Shown here: in pieces, positions 10,097 through 21,065 of the stretch
Position numbering within the stretch: the stretch's first letter is position 1
Layout of the letters: every line of letters starts with the position of its first letter
From: Egibacteraceae bacterium
Lineage (GTDB): Bacteria > Actinomycetota > Nitriliruptoria > Euzebyales > Egibacteraceae
Assembly (NCBI GenBank): GCA_030446745.1
Contig: JAUJMS010000009.1
Location: 38,429-102,428 of the forward strand
Length of the DNA: 64,000 nt
Reading direction: 5' to 3'
Notes under the pieces: generated by a model
The model's input: only the letters and a program-made list of their open reading frames with translations
Told to the model about the DNA's origin: nothing
The model's database searches: none
Translations under genes and position numbers: made by a program

Positions 10097-10881
10097 GCGC
10101 GGGACAGGCGACAGCGGCAACCGCGGCAGTGGCGCACGCGCCGGCCGTGGAGGTCGACAACGTCGGCGTGCAGTTCCTGCGCAACCGAAAGCGCAAGGCG
10201 CGGATCCGCGACACCGTCATGCGCCGCCCCAAGCCCGAGCAGGACACGTTCTGGGCGGTGCGCCACGTCACCGCGTCGATCGCCCACGGCGAGACGGTCG
10301 GGCTGGTGGGAGAGAACGGCTCGGGCAAGTCCACGCTGCTCAAGCTCATCTCCGGGGTGCTCATCGCGGACGAGGGCTCGGTGACGGTCAACGGCGAGAT
10401 GGCGCCGCTGCTGGAGCTGGGTGCCGGGTTCTCGCCAGACCTGTCGGGGCGCGAGAACATCTGGCTGGCCGGCGCCATCCACGGCCTGACCCACGAGCAG
10501 ACCGCCGAGCGCTTCGACGCGATCGTGCGCTTCGCCGGCAAGGGGATCCGCAACTTCCTGGACACCCCCGTGCGGCACTACTCGTCGGGGATGAAGGTGC
10601 GGCTCGGGTTCGCCATCACCGCGCAGCTGGACCACCCGATCCTGCTCATCGACGAGGTCCTGGCAGTCGGCGACCGGCGGTTCAAGCGCAAGTGCTACCG
10701 CAAGATCGACCGCCTGCTCGAGGAGGGGCGCACGTTGATCATCGTGTCGCACAGCGAACGCGACGTGACGAGGTTCTGCCAGCGATCGCTGCTGATGCGC
10801 GATGGTGAGCTGGTGATGGACGGCCCCACCGAAGAGGTCTTCGCGGCCTACTACGACGACAGCGAGCTAGACGACGAATGA
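10093..10881 (+). CDS. ABC transporter ATP-binding protein (TagH/Wzt-like, polysaccharide export)
   Basis: GLVGENGSGKSTLLKLISG (Walker A), HYSSGMKVRLGFAI signature, ILLIDEVLAVGD (Walker B). Confidence 0.92.
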   Translation: MSAGQATAATAAVAHAPAVEVDNVGVQFLRNRKRKARIRDTVMRRPKPEQDTFWAVRHVTASIAHGETVGLVGENGSGKSTLLKLISGVLIADEGSVTVNGEMAPLLELGAGFSPDLSGRENIWLAGAIHGLTHEQTAERFDAIVRFAGKGIRNFLDTPVRHYSSGMKVRLGFAITAQLDHPILLIDEVLAVGDRRFKRKCYRKIDRLLEEGRTLIIVSHSERDVTRFCQRSLLMRDGELVMDGPTEEVFAAYYDDSELDDE

Positions 10882-11017
10882 CCGCGACGCCCCGAGTGGA
10901 CGGGCGCGGTGACGGAGAGCCTGCCCGCTGACGTGCCGCGGCGGTGGTGAGCGTCGGGACGCTGGCCGACACGCTGGACGCGCTGGTCGCAATCGCCGAC
11001 GGCGGTACCGGGAGCGC

Positions 11018-11209
11018 GTGACACGCCGGCTGCGCCGGCACCTCACCGACGACGAGCTGCGCTCCGTCGCCCGGTGGGTGGTGCGCACGTACCTCGAGGT
11101 CGAGCGTGGCCACCGGGACGCACGCCCCCTGCGGCCGCTGCTCGCGCCGCACCTCTACTTCGCGCTCGAAGAGGCGGAGCGCTCCCGTGCCGCCCCAACC
11201 GACGAATGA
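11018..11209 (+). CDS. Small Rv3235-like hypothetical protein (possibly truncated)
   Basis: LRRHLTDDELRSVARWVVRTYLEVERGHRDARPLRPLLAPHLY; resemblance recalled from family pattern only. Confidence 0.35.
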   Translation: MTRRLRRHLTDDELRSVARWVVRTYLEVERGHRDARPLRPLLAPHLYFALEEAERSRAAPTDE

Positions 11210-11259
11210 GGCCGTCCCCGCGCCCGGAGGTGGAAAAAGGGTGGAGACAGGAAACGGTG

Positions 11260-11288
11260 AGGGCCGGTCCCCATTCGGTACCGGCCCT
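11260..11288 (-). terminator. Hairpin downstream of tRNA-fMet
   Basis: Inverted repeat agggccggt / accggccct with 11-nt loop; weak T-run. Confidence 0.5.
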
Positions 11289-11306
11289 GACCTGCGGTTT
11301 TGCTAG

Positions 11307-11380
11307 TTGCGAGGGCAGGATTTGAACCTGCGACCTCCGGGTTATGAGCCCGGCGAGCTACCGAACTGCTCCACCTCGCG
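11307..11380 (-). tRNA. tRNA-fMet(CAT), initiator
   Basis: Reverse complement CGCGAGGTGGAGCAGTTCGGTAGCTCGCCGGGCTCATAACCCGGAGGTCGCAGGTTCAAATCCTGCCCTCGCAA: CAT anticodon, GGG/CCC anticodon-stem pairs, C1-A72 mismatch (initiator hallmarks); CCA not encoded. Confidence 0.95.
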
Positions 11381-11445
11381 TGGGCAAGGCTAGCCGCGCC
11401 CCGGCGCGCCCGCAACGCGCCGGGCACCACTTCGGCGCCGGCGGC

Positions 11446-14400
11446 TCACCCCTCGGACGGCGACGGCGACGGCGCCGGCGAGGACGGCGCCCCGCCGCCC
11501 TCGAGCAGCGCCTGGGCCTCGGCGAGCAACTGCTGGGCGCGGGCCGTCAGCTCCTGGTACCGGCCGAGGTCGCCGTCGCGCAGCGCCGTCTCCGCGTCGG
11601 CGAAGGCCTGGAGCGCGTCGGCGATGAGCGTCTCCACGCGCGGGTCGGCGCCGCCCGGGGACGGCGGCGGTGCGCCGTCGCCGTCCGACGGCGGCGCCTC
11701 GGTGGCGCCGTCGTCGTCGGGAGTGCCCACGCCGGCGGGCGCCACGCCGAACAGCGCCTCGAGTGCGTCGGCGAGCGTGTCGCGCATGACGACGCGGTCA
11801 CCGAACACCAACACGACCTTCGTCAGCTCCGGGATCTCGGACTGCTCGGCGCGCAGGAACAACCCCTGGCCGTACAGCAGCGCGCCGTCGATGGGGATCG
11901 TGAGCAGGTTGCCGTAGATCACCGCCGAGCCGCGCTGGTTCAACAGCGACAGCTCGCGGGAGATCTCGCCGTCCTGGTTGATCCGCGCCTGCACCTGCTC
12001 GGGCCCGAAGACCGTCTGGCCTGGCGGCATGAGCAGCGCCTGCAGCTGCCCGTACTGCTCGGGGTCGCTGCGCGCGACGAGGTAGGCGATGAGGTTGTCG
12101 CGGTCCTCCCCGCGCGGGGTGTACGGCTGCAGCAGGGCGAACTCGGGGTCGGTGTCGCCCGGTAGACGCAGCAGCTGGTACAGCGGCCGCAGGACACGGT
12201 TGCGCCGCTGCGCCGGCGGCACGGCGAGCTGGTTACTCGCGAAGGCCGGGTCGTTGGGGAGCTTCCACGCGTCCTCCTTGGTGTAGAACTCGGCCGGGTC
12301 CGGGATGTGGTACGTCCCGTAGACGGCCGCCTGGACGCGGAACATGTCCTCGGGGTAGCGGAAGTGGGCACGCAGCTCCGGGTCGATCTCGTCCGCGGAG
12401 CGGAACACCCCGGGGAACGCCGCGCGCCACGCGCGGATGACCGGGTCGCGCTCGTCGATGACGTACAACGTCACCGTTCCGTCGTAGGCGTCGACCACGG
12501 CCTTGACACTGTTGCGGATGTAGTTCGCGCGACCCTGGATGCCCGGCAGCTCGATGCTGCGCTCCTCGACGACCGGGACTCCGCCCGGTCCCGTCCGCGT
12601 GGACAGGCGGCGCTGCTCGGCCTGGGTCAGCGCGCCGAGCTCCACCCGTTCCGAGTAGGGCACCATGTCGGTCGTCGTGTAACCGTCGACGACCCATTGG
12701 ATGCGCCCGCCGGCGGCGACCGGGTAGGCGTCGTGGTCGAGTTTGAGGAACGGGGCGACCGCGGCCACGCGCTCGCGCACCTGACGGCGGAACAGCACCT
12801 CCGAGTCGGCGGTCAGCAGGTTGGACAGCACCATGTTCGGCTCGGCGAAGCGCAACGCAAACGCCAGACGCCGTCCGAAGGAACCGACGCCGACGCCGTC
12901 GCGGCCGTCGTAGCGGAACTCCTCGGGCGTCCCCTCGGCGCGCACGAAGTCCAACTCGTTCTGCCGCGTACCGACGACCGAGTAGTCCGCTGGGTTCTCG
13001 CCGTCCGGCCGGCTTTCGCCGAAGTACACGCGTGGATTCGCGACCTCCAGGGTCGGCACGCCCTCGGGCGGGATGTCGTCGAGCAGGAACTCCGGCTGAC
13101 CGTCTCGCGAGGCGGTGCTGACCGCCGACGCCACCATGCCGATGCCGTGGGTGAAGCGCAGGTGGCGGTTCTGCCAGGTGGCCGAGGGTAGGTCGCGCGG
13201 CGCGAGCTCGCGGGCGGCGACGAGCACCTGTTGCGGCGCGCCTTCGACGACGTAGCGGTCGGTGTCGACGTCGCGGAACTCGTAGTAGGGACGCAGCTCC
13301 TGCAGCTGCTCGTAGGCGGCCAGCGCCACGGTCGGCTCCCACAGCCGCAGCGACGTCAACGTCTCGGCGTTGTCCTGGACCGCGGCACGGGACAGCTCCG
13401 ACTCTGCGGGGAACTGCTCGACCGCGACCTCGTCGAGGCCGTACGCAAAGCGCGTGGCGGCGAGGTTGTCCGCGATGAACGGGCGCTCGCGTTCGAGCTC
13501 CTGCGGGTCCACACGCAGCCGCTGCACGACGGCGGGAAACACGCCCGCGAGCACGACGCTGGCGACGACGAGGATGCCGACCCCTGCCGTCGGCAGCAGC
13601 CAGCCGCGGAAGCGGATGTTGACCAGGAACAACGCCACGCAGACGACGGCGATGACGAGCAGCAGCCGGTAGGCCGGCAGCTGGGCGTTGACGTCGGTGT
13701 ACGACAGACCGGTGACCTGACCACGCTCCGAGTAGCTGAGCATGAACTGGTCGAGGCGGTAGCCCCAGGCGCGTACCGCGACCAGCGCGCCGAGCAGCAG
13801 GGACAGGTGGACGTTGGCGTGTGGGGTGATGCGCTGGCCCGGCGACTGGGGGCGGATCCCACCGAAGACGTAGTGAGCGGCGGCCGTCGCGACCAGCGTC
13901 ATCAGCAGCGCGGTGAACAGCCACGAGTTCACCAGCGCGTGGAACGGCAGGACGAACACGAAGAAGCCGACGTCGCGCCCAAAGACGGGGTCGACACGCC
14001 CGAACTCCTGCGCGTGACTCCACAGCAGGTAGACCGGCCAGCGCTTCACCATCGACAGGCCCGACAGGACGCCGAGGACGACGGCGACCGCGAGCAACAG
14101 TGACCGCGCGTGTGGCATGAGCGCCTCGCGGTACCGCTCGATCGCCTCCTCCTGCGGCGACGACACGCGCACGGTCGGCGCGAGGCGTCGCGCCAGTAGG
14201 AGGTTGCCGCCGAGGATCGCGGTGACGACGACGCCGGCAACGACGCCGAGGCCCGCCTTCGTCGCGAGCAGCGACCAGTACACGTCGCCGAAGCCGATGC
14301 TGCGGTACCACAGCACGTCGGTGTAGAAGGTCGCGATACGCGCCGCGAACAACACCGCGAGCAGGGCGGTGAGGCCCGCGACGAGCGGCCAACGTCGGCG

Positions 14401-14448
14401 CAGCTCGTCGCGCACCCTCGGGCGCGGACGCGCCCCCGGTGGGGTCAT
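11446..14448 (-). CDS. UPF0182 family large membrane protein
   Basis: ~1000 aa with N-terminal TM block (TFYTDVLWYRSIGFGDVYWSLL), large conserved extracytoplasmic region and acidic/proline-rich tail, COG1615-like. Confidence 0.9.
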   Translation of the reverse strand: MTPPGARPRPRVRDELRRRWPLVAGLTALLAVLFAARIATFYTDVLWYRSIGFGDVYWSLLATKAGLGVVAGVVVTAILGGNLLLARRLAPTVRVSSPQEEAIERYREALMPHARSLLLAVAVVLGVLSGLSMVKRWPVYLLWSHAQEFGRVDPVFGRDVGFFVFVLPFHALVNSWLFTALLMTLVATAAAHYVFGGIRPQSPGQRITPHANVHLSLLLGALVAVRAWGYRLDQFMLSYSERGQVTGLSYTDVNAQLPAYRLLLVIAVVCVALFLVNIRFRGWLLPTAGVGILVVASVVLAGVFPAVVQRLRVDPQELERERPFIADNLAATRFAYGLDEVAVEQFPAESELSRAAVQDNAETLTSLRLWEPTVALAAYEQLQELRPYYEFRDVDTDRYVVEGAPQQVLVAARELAPRDLPSATWQNRHLRFTHGIGMVASAVSTASRDGQPEFLLDDIPPEGVPTLEVANPRVYFGESRPDGENPADYSVVGTRQNELDFVRAEGTPEEFRYDGRDGVGVGSFGRRLAFALRFAEPNMVLSNLLTADSEVLFRRQVRERVAAVAPFLKLDHDAYPVAAGGRIQWVVDGYTTTDMVPYSERVELGALTQAEQRRLSTRTGPGGVPVVEERSIELPGIQGRANYIRNSVKAVVDAYDGTVTLYVIDERDPVIRAWRAAFPGVFRSADEIDPELRAHFRYPEDMFRVQAAVYGTYHIPDPAEFYTKEDAWKLPNDPAFASNQLAVPPAQRRNRVLRPLYQLLRLPGDTDPEFALLQPYTPRGEDRDNLIAYLVARSDPEQYGQLQALLMPPGQTVFGPEQVQARINQDGEISRELSLLNQRGSAVIYGNLLTIPIDGALLYGQGLFLRAEQSEIPELTKVVLVFGDRVVMRDTLADALEALFGVAPAGVGTPDDDGATEAPPSDGDGAPPPSPGGADPRVETLIADALQAFADAETALRDGDLGRYQELTARAQQLLAEAQALLEGGGAPSSPAPSPSPSEG

Positions 14449-16082
14449 TCCGAGGGCTCGGTCACGGGCACCGTCGTGCACGTGCAGCCGACGTGCACGG
14501 GAGGGACGTCGTGCCCGCTGGGGAACGGCTGGTCGAGGCCGAGCGCGCCGCTCTGGTCGTTGCTGCGACAGCGTGCTTCCGGGCAGCGCGGCTCGCGGCC
14601 GAGGACCCAGCGGCGTGCGGTCACGCCGCCCGCGCGCCAGGCGCGCAGCATGCCCAGCTCGTACGCGCGGATCAGGTGCGTCGCCGCCAGCTCCTCGGCC
14701 GAGGTGCCCTTGAGCTCCCCGAACACCGCGCCGATGCGGTCCGCCAGCGACGAGGCGTCCTCCGACGCCGACACGCCCATGCGCAGCGTCGCCGCGAGGC
14801 TGGCACGGACGCGTTCGGCGGCGTCGTCGGCGAACGTGCCAGCAAGGTCGGGCGTCGCCGCCGGCTCACCGAGGTCGCGCTCGGCGAGCGTCGCGGCCGC
14901 CGCACCGCCGGCGCGGTACGCCTGGTCCAGGTACTCCCCCGCTCCCGCGCCGAGGCGGGCCGCCTCGTCGGGCTGCGGCAGGAACGCGTCCGCGTCGCCT
15001 TTGCCCTTGGCGCGGCGCACCCGGTCCAACGCGATGTTCTGCATCTCCTGCAGCTCGCGTTTGACCTTGCGCACGAGCTTGGGATGCAGCGGCGACAACG
15101 CCGCCGCGCGCAGCCCCTGAGGCTCGCGCCGGGCGCCGTCGCGCCCTCCCGCCGGCGGGCTCAGCCGCGTCGCGGCCTGCGGCGCGGCTGGGCGTTCGCC
15201 GGGCGCCGTGGGGGTGGCGGCGGGGCTTTCGTCGGGCGCCGGCGCCCCGTCGGCGGCGGGCTCCGGCTCCGGTGCCGACGCGGCGGCACCAACCTCCACC
15301 GCCGGTGCGGCAGCGTTGGTCTCGGGCTCGGGCTCGTGCTCCGGCTGCGCCGCGTCGGTGGCGGGCTCGGGCCGGGGCGCTGGCTGGTCCTCGTTGCTCA
15401 CCAGCGCCGAATCGGACGCCGGTTGCACCTCGTCGGTCGCCACCGCCGGATCGGCTGCCGGTTGGACCTCGTCGGTCTCCAACGCCGGCTCGGGCGCCGG
15501 CGGCGCCGCGTCGATGGCGGGCTGCCGACCAGTCGTGGCGTCGCTCCGCACCTGCGCCGTGAGGGCGTCGCGCACGCTGGCCGCCGGCCGACCCGGCGCG
15601 AGGTCGCGCAACGTCTGTTCGAGGGTGCGTCCCACCGCACGCAGCTGCTCGGACAGCGCGTCACGGGCCTGTTCGAGCGCCTCGACGGTGCGCTCCATGC
15701 GCTCCCGCCGCCGCTCGCCCTCGGCGATCACCTTCGCGGCCTGCCCGCGCGCCGCCTGAAGCTCCCGGTCGGCCTCGTGGCGTGCTTTGCGCTGAATCTG
15801 CGCCCCGGCCTCCTGCGCCGCCTCGAGGATGCGCTGGGTCTCCTTGCCGATTTCGGCGAACATCGCGGCGGGCTGCGCCTCGGGCGTCACCGCCGGCGCG
15901 GCCGGTGCGGTGACCTGGTCGGCACGCAAGCGCTGGACCCGACGCTCGCCCTCGTCGGCACGGGCTTCGCTGGCGGCGACCTGCTCCGCAACCCTGGCGA
16001 GAAACGCGTGGACCTCGTCGCGGTCATAGCCCCGCACGGACACGAGGAACTCGCGCGCGGCAATCTCGTCGGGCGTGAGCAC
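14445..16082 (-). CDS. DivIVA-domain protein with phage minor-head (SPP1 gp7/Mu F)-like C-terminus
   Basis: N-terminus MLTPDEIAAREFLVSVRGYDRDEVHAFLARVAEQV is DivIVA-like; C-terminus ...RCPEARCRSNDQSGALGLDQPFPSGHDVPPVHVGCTCTTVPV resembles phage head morphogenesis C-termini. Confidence 0.7.
   Translation of the reverse strand: MLTPDEIAAREFLVSVRGYDRDEVHAFLARVAEQVAASEARADEGERRVQRLRADQVTAPAAPAVTPEAQPAAMFAEIGKETQRILEAAQEAGAQIQRKARHEADRELQAARGQAAKVIAEGERRRERMERTVEALEQARDALSEQLRAVGRTLEQTLRDLAPGRPAASVRDALTAQVRSDATTGRQPAIDAAPPAPEPALETDEVQPAADPAVATDEVQPASDSALVSNEDQPAPRPEPATDAAQPEHEPEPETNAAAPAVEVGAAASAPEPEPAADGAPAPDESPAATPTAPGERPAAPQAATRLSPPAGGRDGARREPQGLRAAALSPLHPKLVRKVKRELQEMQNIALDRVRRAKGKGDADAFLPQPDEAARLGAGAGEYLDQAYRAGGAAAATLAERDLGEPAATPDLAGTFADDAAERVRASLAATLRMGVSASEDASSLADRIGAVFGELKGTSAEELAATHLIRAYELGMLRAWRAGGVTARRWVLGREPRCPEARCRSNDQSGALGLDQPFPSGHDVPPVHVGCTCTTVPVTEPSE
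15340..15500 (-). repeat. Degenerate 39-bp (13-aa) tandem repeats inside the DivIVA-domain gene
   Basis: Encoded TDEVQPAADPAVA / TDEVQPASDSALV / SNEDQPAPRPEPA / TDAAQPEHEPEPE. Confidence 0.7.
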
Positions 16083-16160
16083 GGCGGATCCTCCAGTGAC
16101 GGCAGCCTCGAGGGCGACAGTCTATGCGGGGGACACCTGCGGCCCGCCCCGTGCCAGCCG

Positions 16161-17729
<1,569 letters not shown>

Positions 17730-17740
17730 GACACTCCATG

Positions 17741-20485
17741 CTATGCACCCGCCCGCTGCTGGGGAAGCCTTTCGCGGACGAGCGAGCCGTTGCTCCTGAT
17801 GACTGTGTCGGCAACCGGCAGCAGCAAGTGAAACGTCGATCCGCGCCCCAGCCGCGACTCGACGGCGACGTCGCCCTCGAGCCCGTCGACGATACGGCGC
17901 ACCAACGCCAGCCCCAGGCCGAGGCCGCCGTACAACCGGGTTTCGCTGGCGTCGCCCTGGTAGAAGTCGCTGAAGACGCGCGCCGCCGTGGTTGGCTCGA
18001 TGCCGACGCCGCGGTCGCGCACCGACAGGCGGACCATCGGCTTGCCGTCGGCGTGCTCGAGCGTCGCGGCGACGCTGATCGGCTCACCGCCCGGCGAGAA
18101 CTTCACGGCGTTGTCGATGAGCTCGTCGAGGCAGCGTTGGAGCATCGCACGGTCCGCGAGCACCGCCGGCAGCGACTTCGCGACGCGCCGGCGGAAGTCT
18201 CGGTCCGGTATCCGCCGGCGCCACTGCGCGAGGACCTCCCCCACGACCGACGACAGGTCGACCGCCTCAAGGCGCGGCTGGACACGCCCGCTGTCGAGCG
18301 CCGCGAAGTCGACGATCATCCCGACGATGCGCTCCAGCCGACCGGTCGACGACAAAATCTGGCCCGCGAACTTGCGGGTCTCCTCGGGTCCGACGTCGCG
18401 CCGGGCGAGCACCTCGGCGTAGCCCTTGATCGGCGTCAGCGGCGTGCGCAGCTCGTGGCTGACGTTGGACAAGAACTCCGTCTTCATCCGTTCGATCTCG
18501 GTCTCGCGGGTGACGTCGCGCAGGACGAGCACGCGGCCGAGGAACTGCCCGTCGGTGGTGTCGTGCACCGGCGCGGCACTCGCCGCCGTCGGCACGCGAC
18601 GGCCGTCGCTGCGTTCGAGCAGCAGCTGCACGGCGGTGACCTGCTCGCTGTCGGACGCGCCGAGGGCGGCGGCGGCGGGCACACCGCCCGGCCCCCGACC
18701 GACGAGCACCTGCTCGAGCGGCAGACCGACCACCTCGGGGACCGCACGCCCGACGAGCCGCTCGGCGGCCGGGTTGAAGGTCGCCACCTTTCCGTCGGGG
18801 TCGACCGCAACGAGCGCGTCACTCATGGACGTCGTGAGCGCCTCCAGCCGCGCACGCAGCCGCGACTGCACCGTGGCGGCGTCGCGCAGCTGCGCCGACT
18901 GCGCGGCCAGCGACGTCGTCATCTCGTCGAACGTGCGACCCAGGACCCCGACCTCATCCCGGCTCGCGACGTCGGCGTTGACGTCGAGGTCGCCCTCCCT
19001 GACCGCGGCGGCAGCCGTGGTCAGCCGCCGGATCGGGGCGACGAGCCGGCGGGTGACCAGGGCCGCGACCGCCCCGGCGAGCAGCGCGCCGACGAGGGCG
19101 AGCAGGAACAGCCGGCGCGCCTGATCCTGTTCGAGGTCGGCCAGCGTCGCCGCCTCGCTGACCGCGACGACGCGCCCCACGACCGTGCCGGTGCCGGGGT
19201 CCTCGATCGGCGCGGCCGCCGCGTACAGCGGGCGCCCGGGGATCGGCACGGCGTCGCGGCCGTCGTCGCGCACCGCCGCGACGACGTCGGTGGCGATGTC
19301 GCGTACCCCAGGAGAGGCAACCGTCGACGCGTTGCCGGTCGCGAGGATGACGTTGCTGGCGACGTCGTCGCCGGTCGCCGCGACCCGCGTCGCGTCGGCG
19401 ATCCGCCCGGTCAGCACGACGCCGAGCGGCGGCGTCTCGGCGCGTGCGCCGGGGGCGTCGAGCGCCACCGCGCCGACGCCGACGAACTGCCCGCCGATCG
19501 TCAGCAACTCGCCGGCGTCGTTGGCCTCGCTCGACAGCAGCCGGTCCACCAGCGTCGTGCCGCTGAGCTGCAGCAGGAAGCTGTCGTCGAGCGGCCCGGT
19601 CGGGGCGTAGGACCCGGCGACCATCCCGTCCTCGTCCAGCACGACGAGGAAGTCTTGGTCCTGCCCGCGGAAGAACGCCTCGTACACCGGCTCGAGCGAC
19701 TCGTTCCCGCGGTCGGCGAGGTTGCGCAGCAGCGACGAACCCTGTCCGCGCAGGATCGCCGCGGCGTTGATCGCGTCGACGAGCCAGTCACTCTCGATCT
19801 GCGTCGCGATGCCGGCGCTGAGGCCGTCGAGGCGGTCGAGCTCGTCGTCGACGAGGTCGCGCGACCCTTGGTCGCTCAGGGCGCCCGCGATGAGCACCAC
19901 GACGGCGAGCAGGATCGCCACCGACGCGGTGACGAACTTGGCGAGCAGCGCCCGTGCGCTCGCCTGCCACAGCCACCACCCGATCGCGGCGGCGCCGGCC
20001 ACGGTCAGCGCCGCACCGGCGGTCAGCGACAGGCGCTCGACCGGCTCCGCCGCGCCCCACGCGAGCAGGCCGACGCCGACGAGGATCGTGCGGCGGCCGC
20101 CGACGAGGCCGCGCACACCGCCCAACAGGCCCGCCGCCGCCGCGACCGCCGCGGCAACGGGAACGGCGGGCACCGGCAGCAGCACCGCCGGCCCGGCGAG
20201 GCGACGCAGCCCACGCGGGGACAGGCCGACCGCGACGAGTGCGAGCCCGCCGGCGTGCAGCCACGCCACCGCGACGACGCTGCCGGAAACCAGCGCCCCC
20301 GACAGCCCGTGGCCGACGGCGATCGCCATGGCCCCCGTGGCGAGCAGCAGGTCCAGAGCGCCGCGGCGGGCGGCGCCTGCGGCGCCGGGGCGCGTCACGA
20401 CGACGATGGCCAGGCCGACCGCGGCGAACAGGGCAAGCAGGCTCGCGGCCAGATGCAGCGGCGTCGACAAGCCGGCTTCGGCCAT
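17741..20485 (-). CDS. Membrane sensor histidine kinase (HAMP, PAS, HisKA, HATPase)
   Basis: FLSNVSHELRTPLTPIKGYAEVL (H box), DRGVGIEPTTAARVFSDFYQGDASETRLYGGLGLGLALVRRIV (N/G boxes). Confidence 0.93.
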   Translation of the reverse strand: MAEAGLSTPLHLAASLLALFAAVGLAIVVVTRPGAAGAARRGALDLLLATGAMAIAVGHGLSGALVSGSVVAVAWLHAGGLALVAVGLSPRGLRRLAGPAVLLPVPAVPVAAAVAAAAGLLGGVRGLVGGRRTILVGVGLLAWGAAEPVERLSLTAGAALTVAGAAAIGWWLWQASARALLAKFVTASVAILLAVVVLIAGALSDQGSRDLVDDELDRLDGLSAGIATQIESDWLVDAINAAAILRGQGSSLLRNLADRGNESLEPVYEAFFRGQDQDFLVVLDEDGMVAGSYAPTGPLDDSFLLQLSGTTLVDRLLSSEANDAGELLTIGGQFVGVGAVALDAPGARAETPPLGVVLTGRIADATRVAATGDDVASNVILATGNASTVASPGVRDIATDVVAAVRDDGRDAVPIPGRPLYAAAAPIEDPGTGTVVGRVVAVSEAATLADLEQDQARRLFLLALVGALLAGAVAALVTRRLVAPIRRLTTAAAAVREGDLDVNADVASRDEVGVLGRTFDEMTTSLAAQSAQLRDAATVQSRLRARLEALTTSMSDALVAVDPDGKVATFNPAAERLVGRAVPEVVGLPLEQVLVGRGPGGVPAAAALGASDSEQVTAVQLLLERSDGRRVPTAASAAPVHDTTDGQFLGRVLVLRDVTRETEIERMKTEFLSNVSHELRTPLTPIKGYAEVLARRDVGPEETRKFAGQILSSTGRLERIVGMIVDFAALDSGRVQPRLEAVDLSSVVGEVLAQWRRRIPDRDFRRRVAKSLPAVLADRAMLQRCLDELIDNAVKFSPGGEPISVAATLEHADGKPMVRLSVRDRGVGIEPTTAARVFSDFYQGDASETRLYGGLGLGLALVRRIVDGLEGDVAVESRLGRGSTFHLLLPVADTVIRSNGSLVRERLPQQRAGA

Positions 20486-20597
20486 GCGCCGAGTGTATTC
20501 GTGGGCTTGCGCGCTCAGCCGGGTTGCGCGGTCAGCCGCCGTGGGCGGCGCTGCCGCGCACCCGTGAAACCCCCTTCAGCGCCGGGAGGGCGGTCGG

Positions 20598-21065
20598 TCA
20601 GCTGCGCGAGAACAGGCGACGCCCCGCCTGCTCGGACGGCTCGTGGTCCAGCGCTGACACCGTCGCGACCAGCGGCGGGCGGGGCGCCTCGGGCTCGGAG
20701 GCGCTGACGGCCGGCGCCTCGGCGGGCGCGTCGCCGGGCGCTCCCGCGGCGGGGCGCAGCTCGACGCGGTAGTAGGTCTTGAACTCGATGGGGATCTCCT
20801 GCATGCGGTACACCCGCACCTCGGAGGCCTCCTCGTTGTTGCGCAGGCGCTCGACGAAGCGCAACGCGTCGTCGAGCGCGCCGGCGACGTGCTGGGCCTC
20901 ACGGCCCTCCGGGGTGAGAAACCGCACGAGGTGCTCCACGTTGCGCCTGCCTTCCAGCTTCGGCGTCGCCTCTTCCGGCGCCGCTCCATGCTGCGAGAAA
21001 TCGGCGCGCGCGGCGCCAACCTTTACCGGCGGCCGCGCAGTTCCGACGCCGCCGTGCCGGGTCAT
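20598..21065 (-). CDS. Hypothetical protein following mreB
   Basis: MTRHGGVGTARPPVK...RNVEHLVRFLTPEGREAQHVAGALDDALRFVERLRNNEEASEVRVYRMQEIPIEFKTYYRVEL; start overlaps mreB stop. Confidence 0.65.
   Translation of the reverse strand: MTRHGGVGTARPPVKVGAARADFSQHGAAPEEATPKLEGRRNVEHLVRFLTPEGREAQHVAGALDDALRFVERLRNNEEASEVRVYRMQEIPIEFKTYYRVELRPAAGAPGDAPAEAPAVSASEPEAPRPPLVATVSALDHEPSEQAGRRLFSRS

Noticed and set aside
12233-14392. 719-aa minus-strand ORF overlapping the UPF0182 gene
   Set aside because: Out-of-frame shadow, composition bias, no conserved motifs.
17738-20707. 989-aa plus-strand ORF opposite the histidine kinase
   Set aside because: Arg/His/Gln-rich shadow frame of a high-GC gene; antisense frame has clear kinase motifs.
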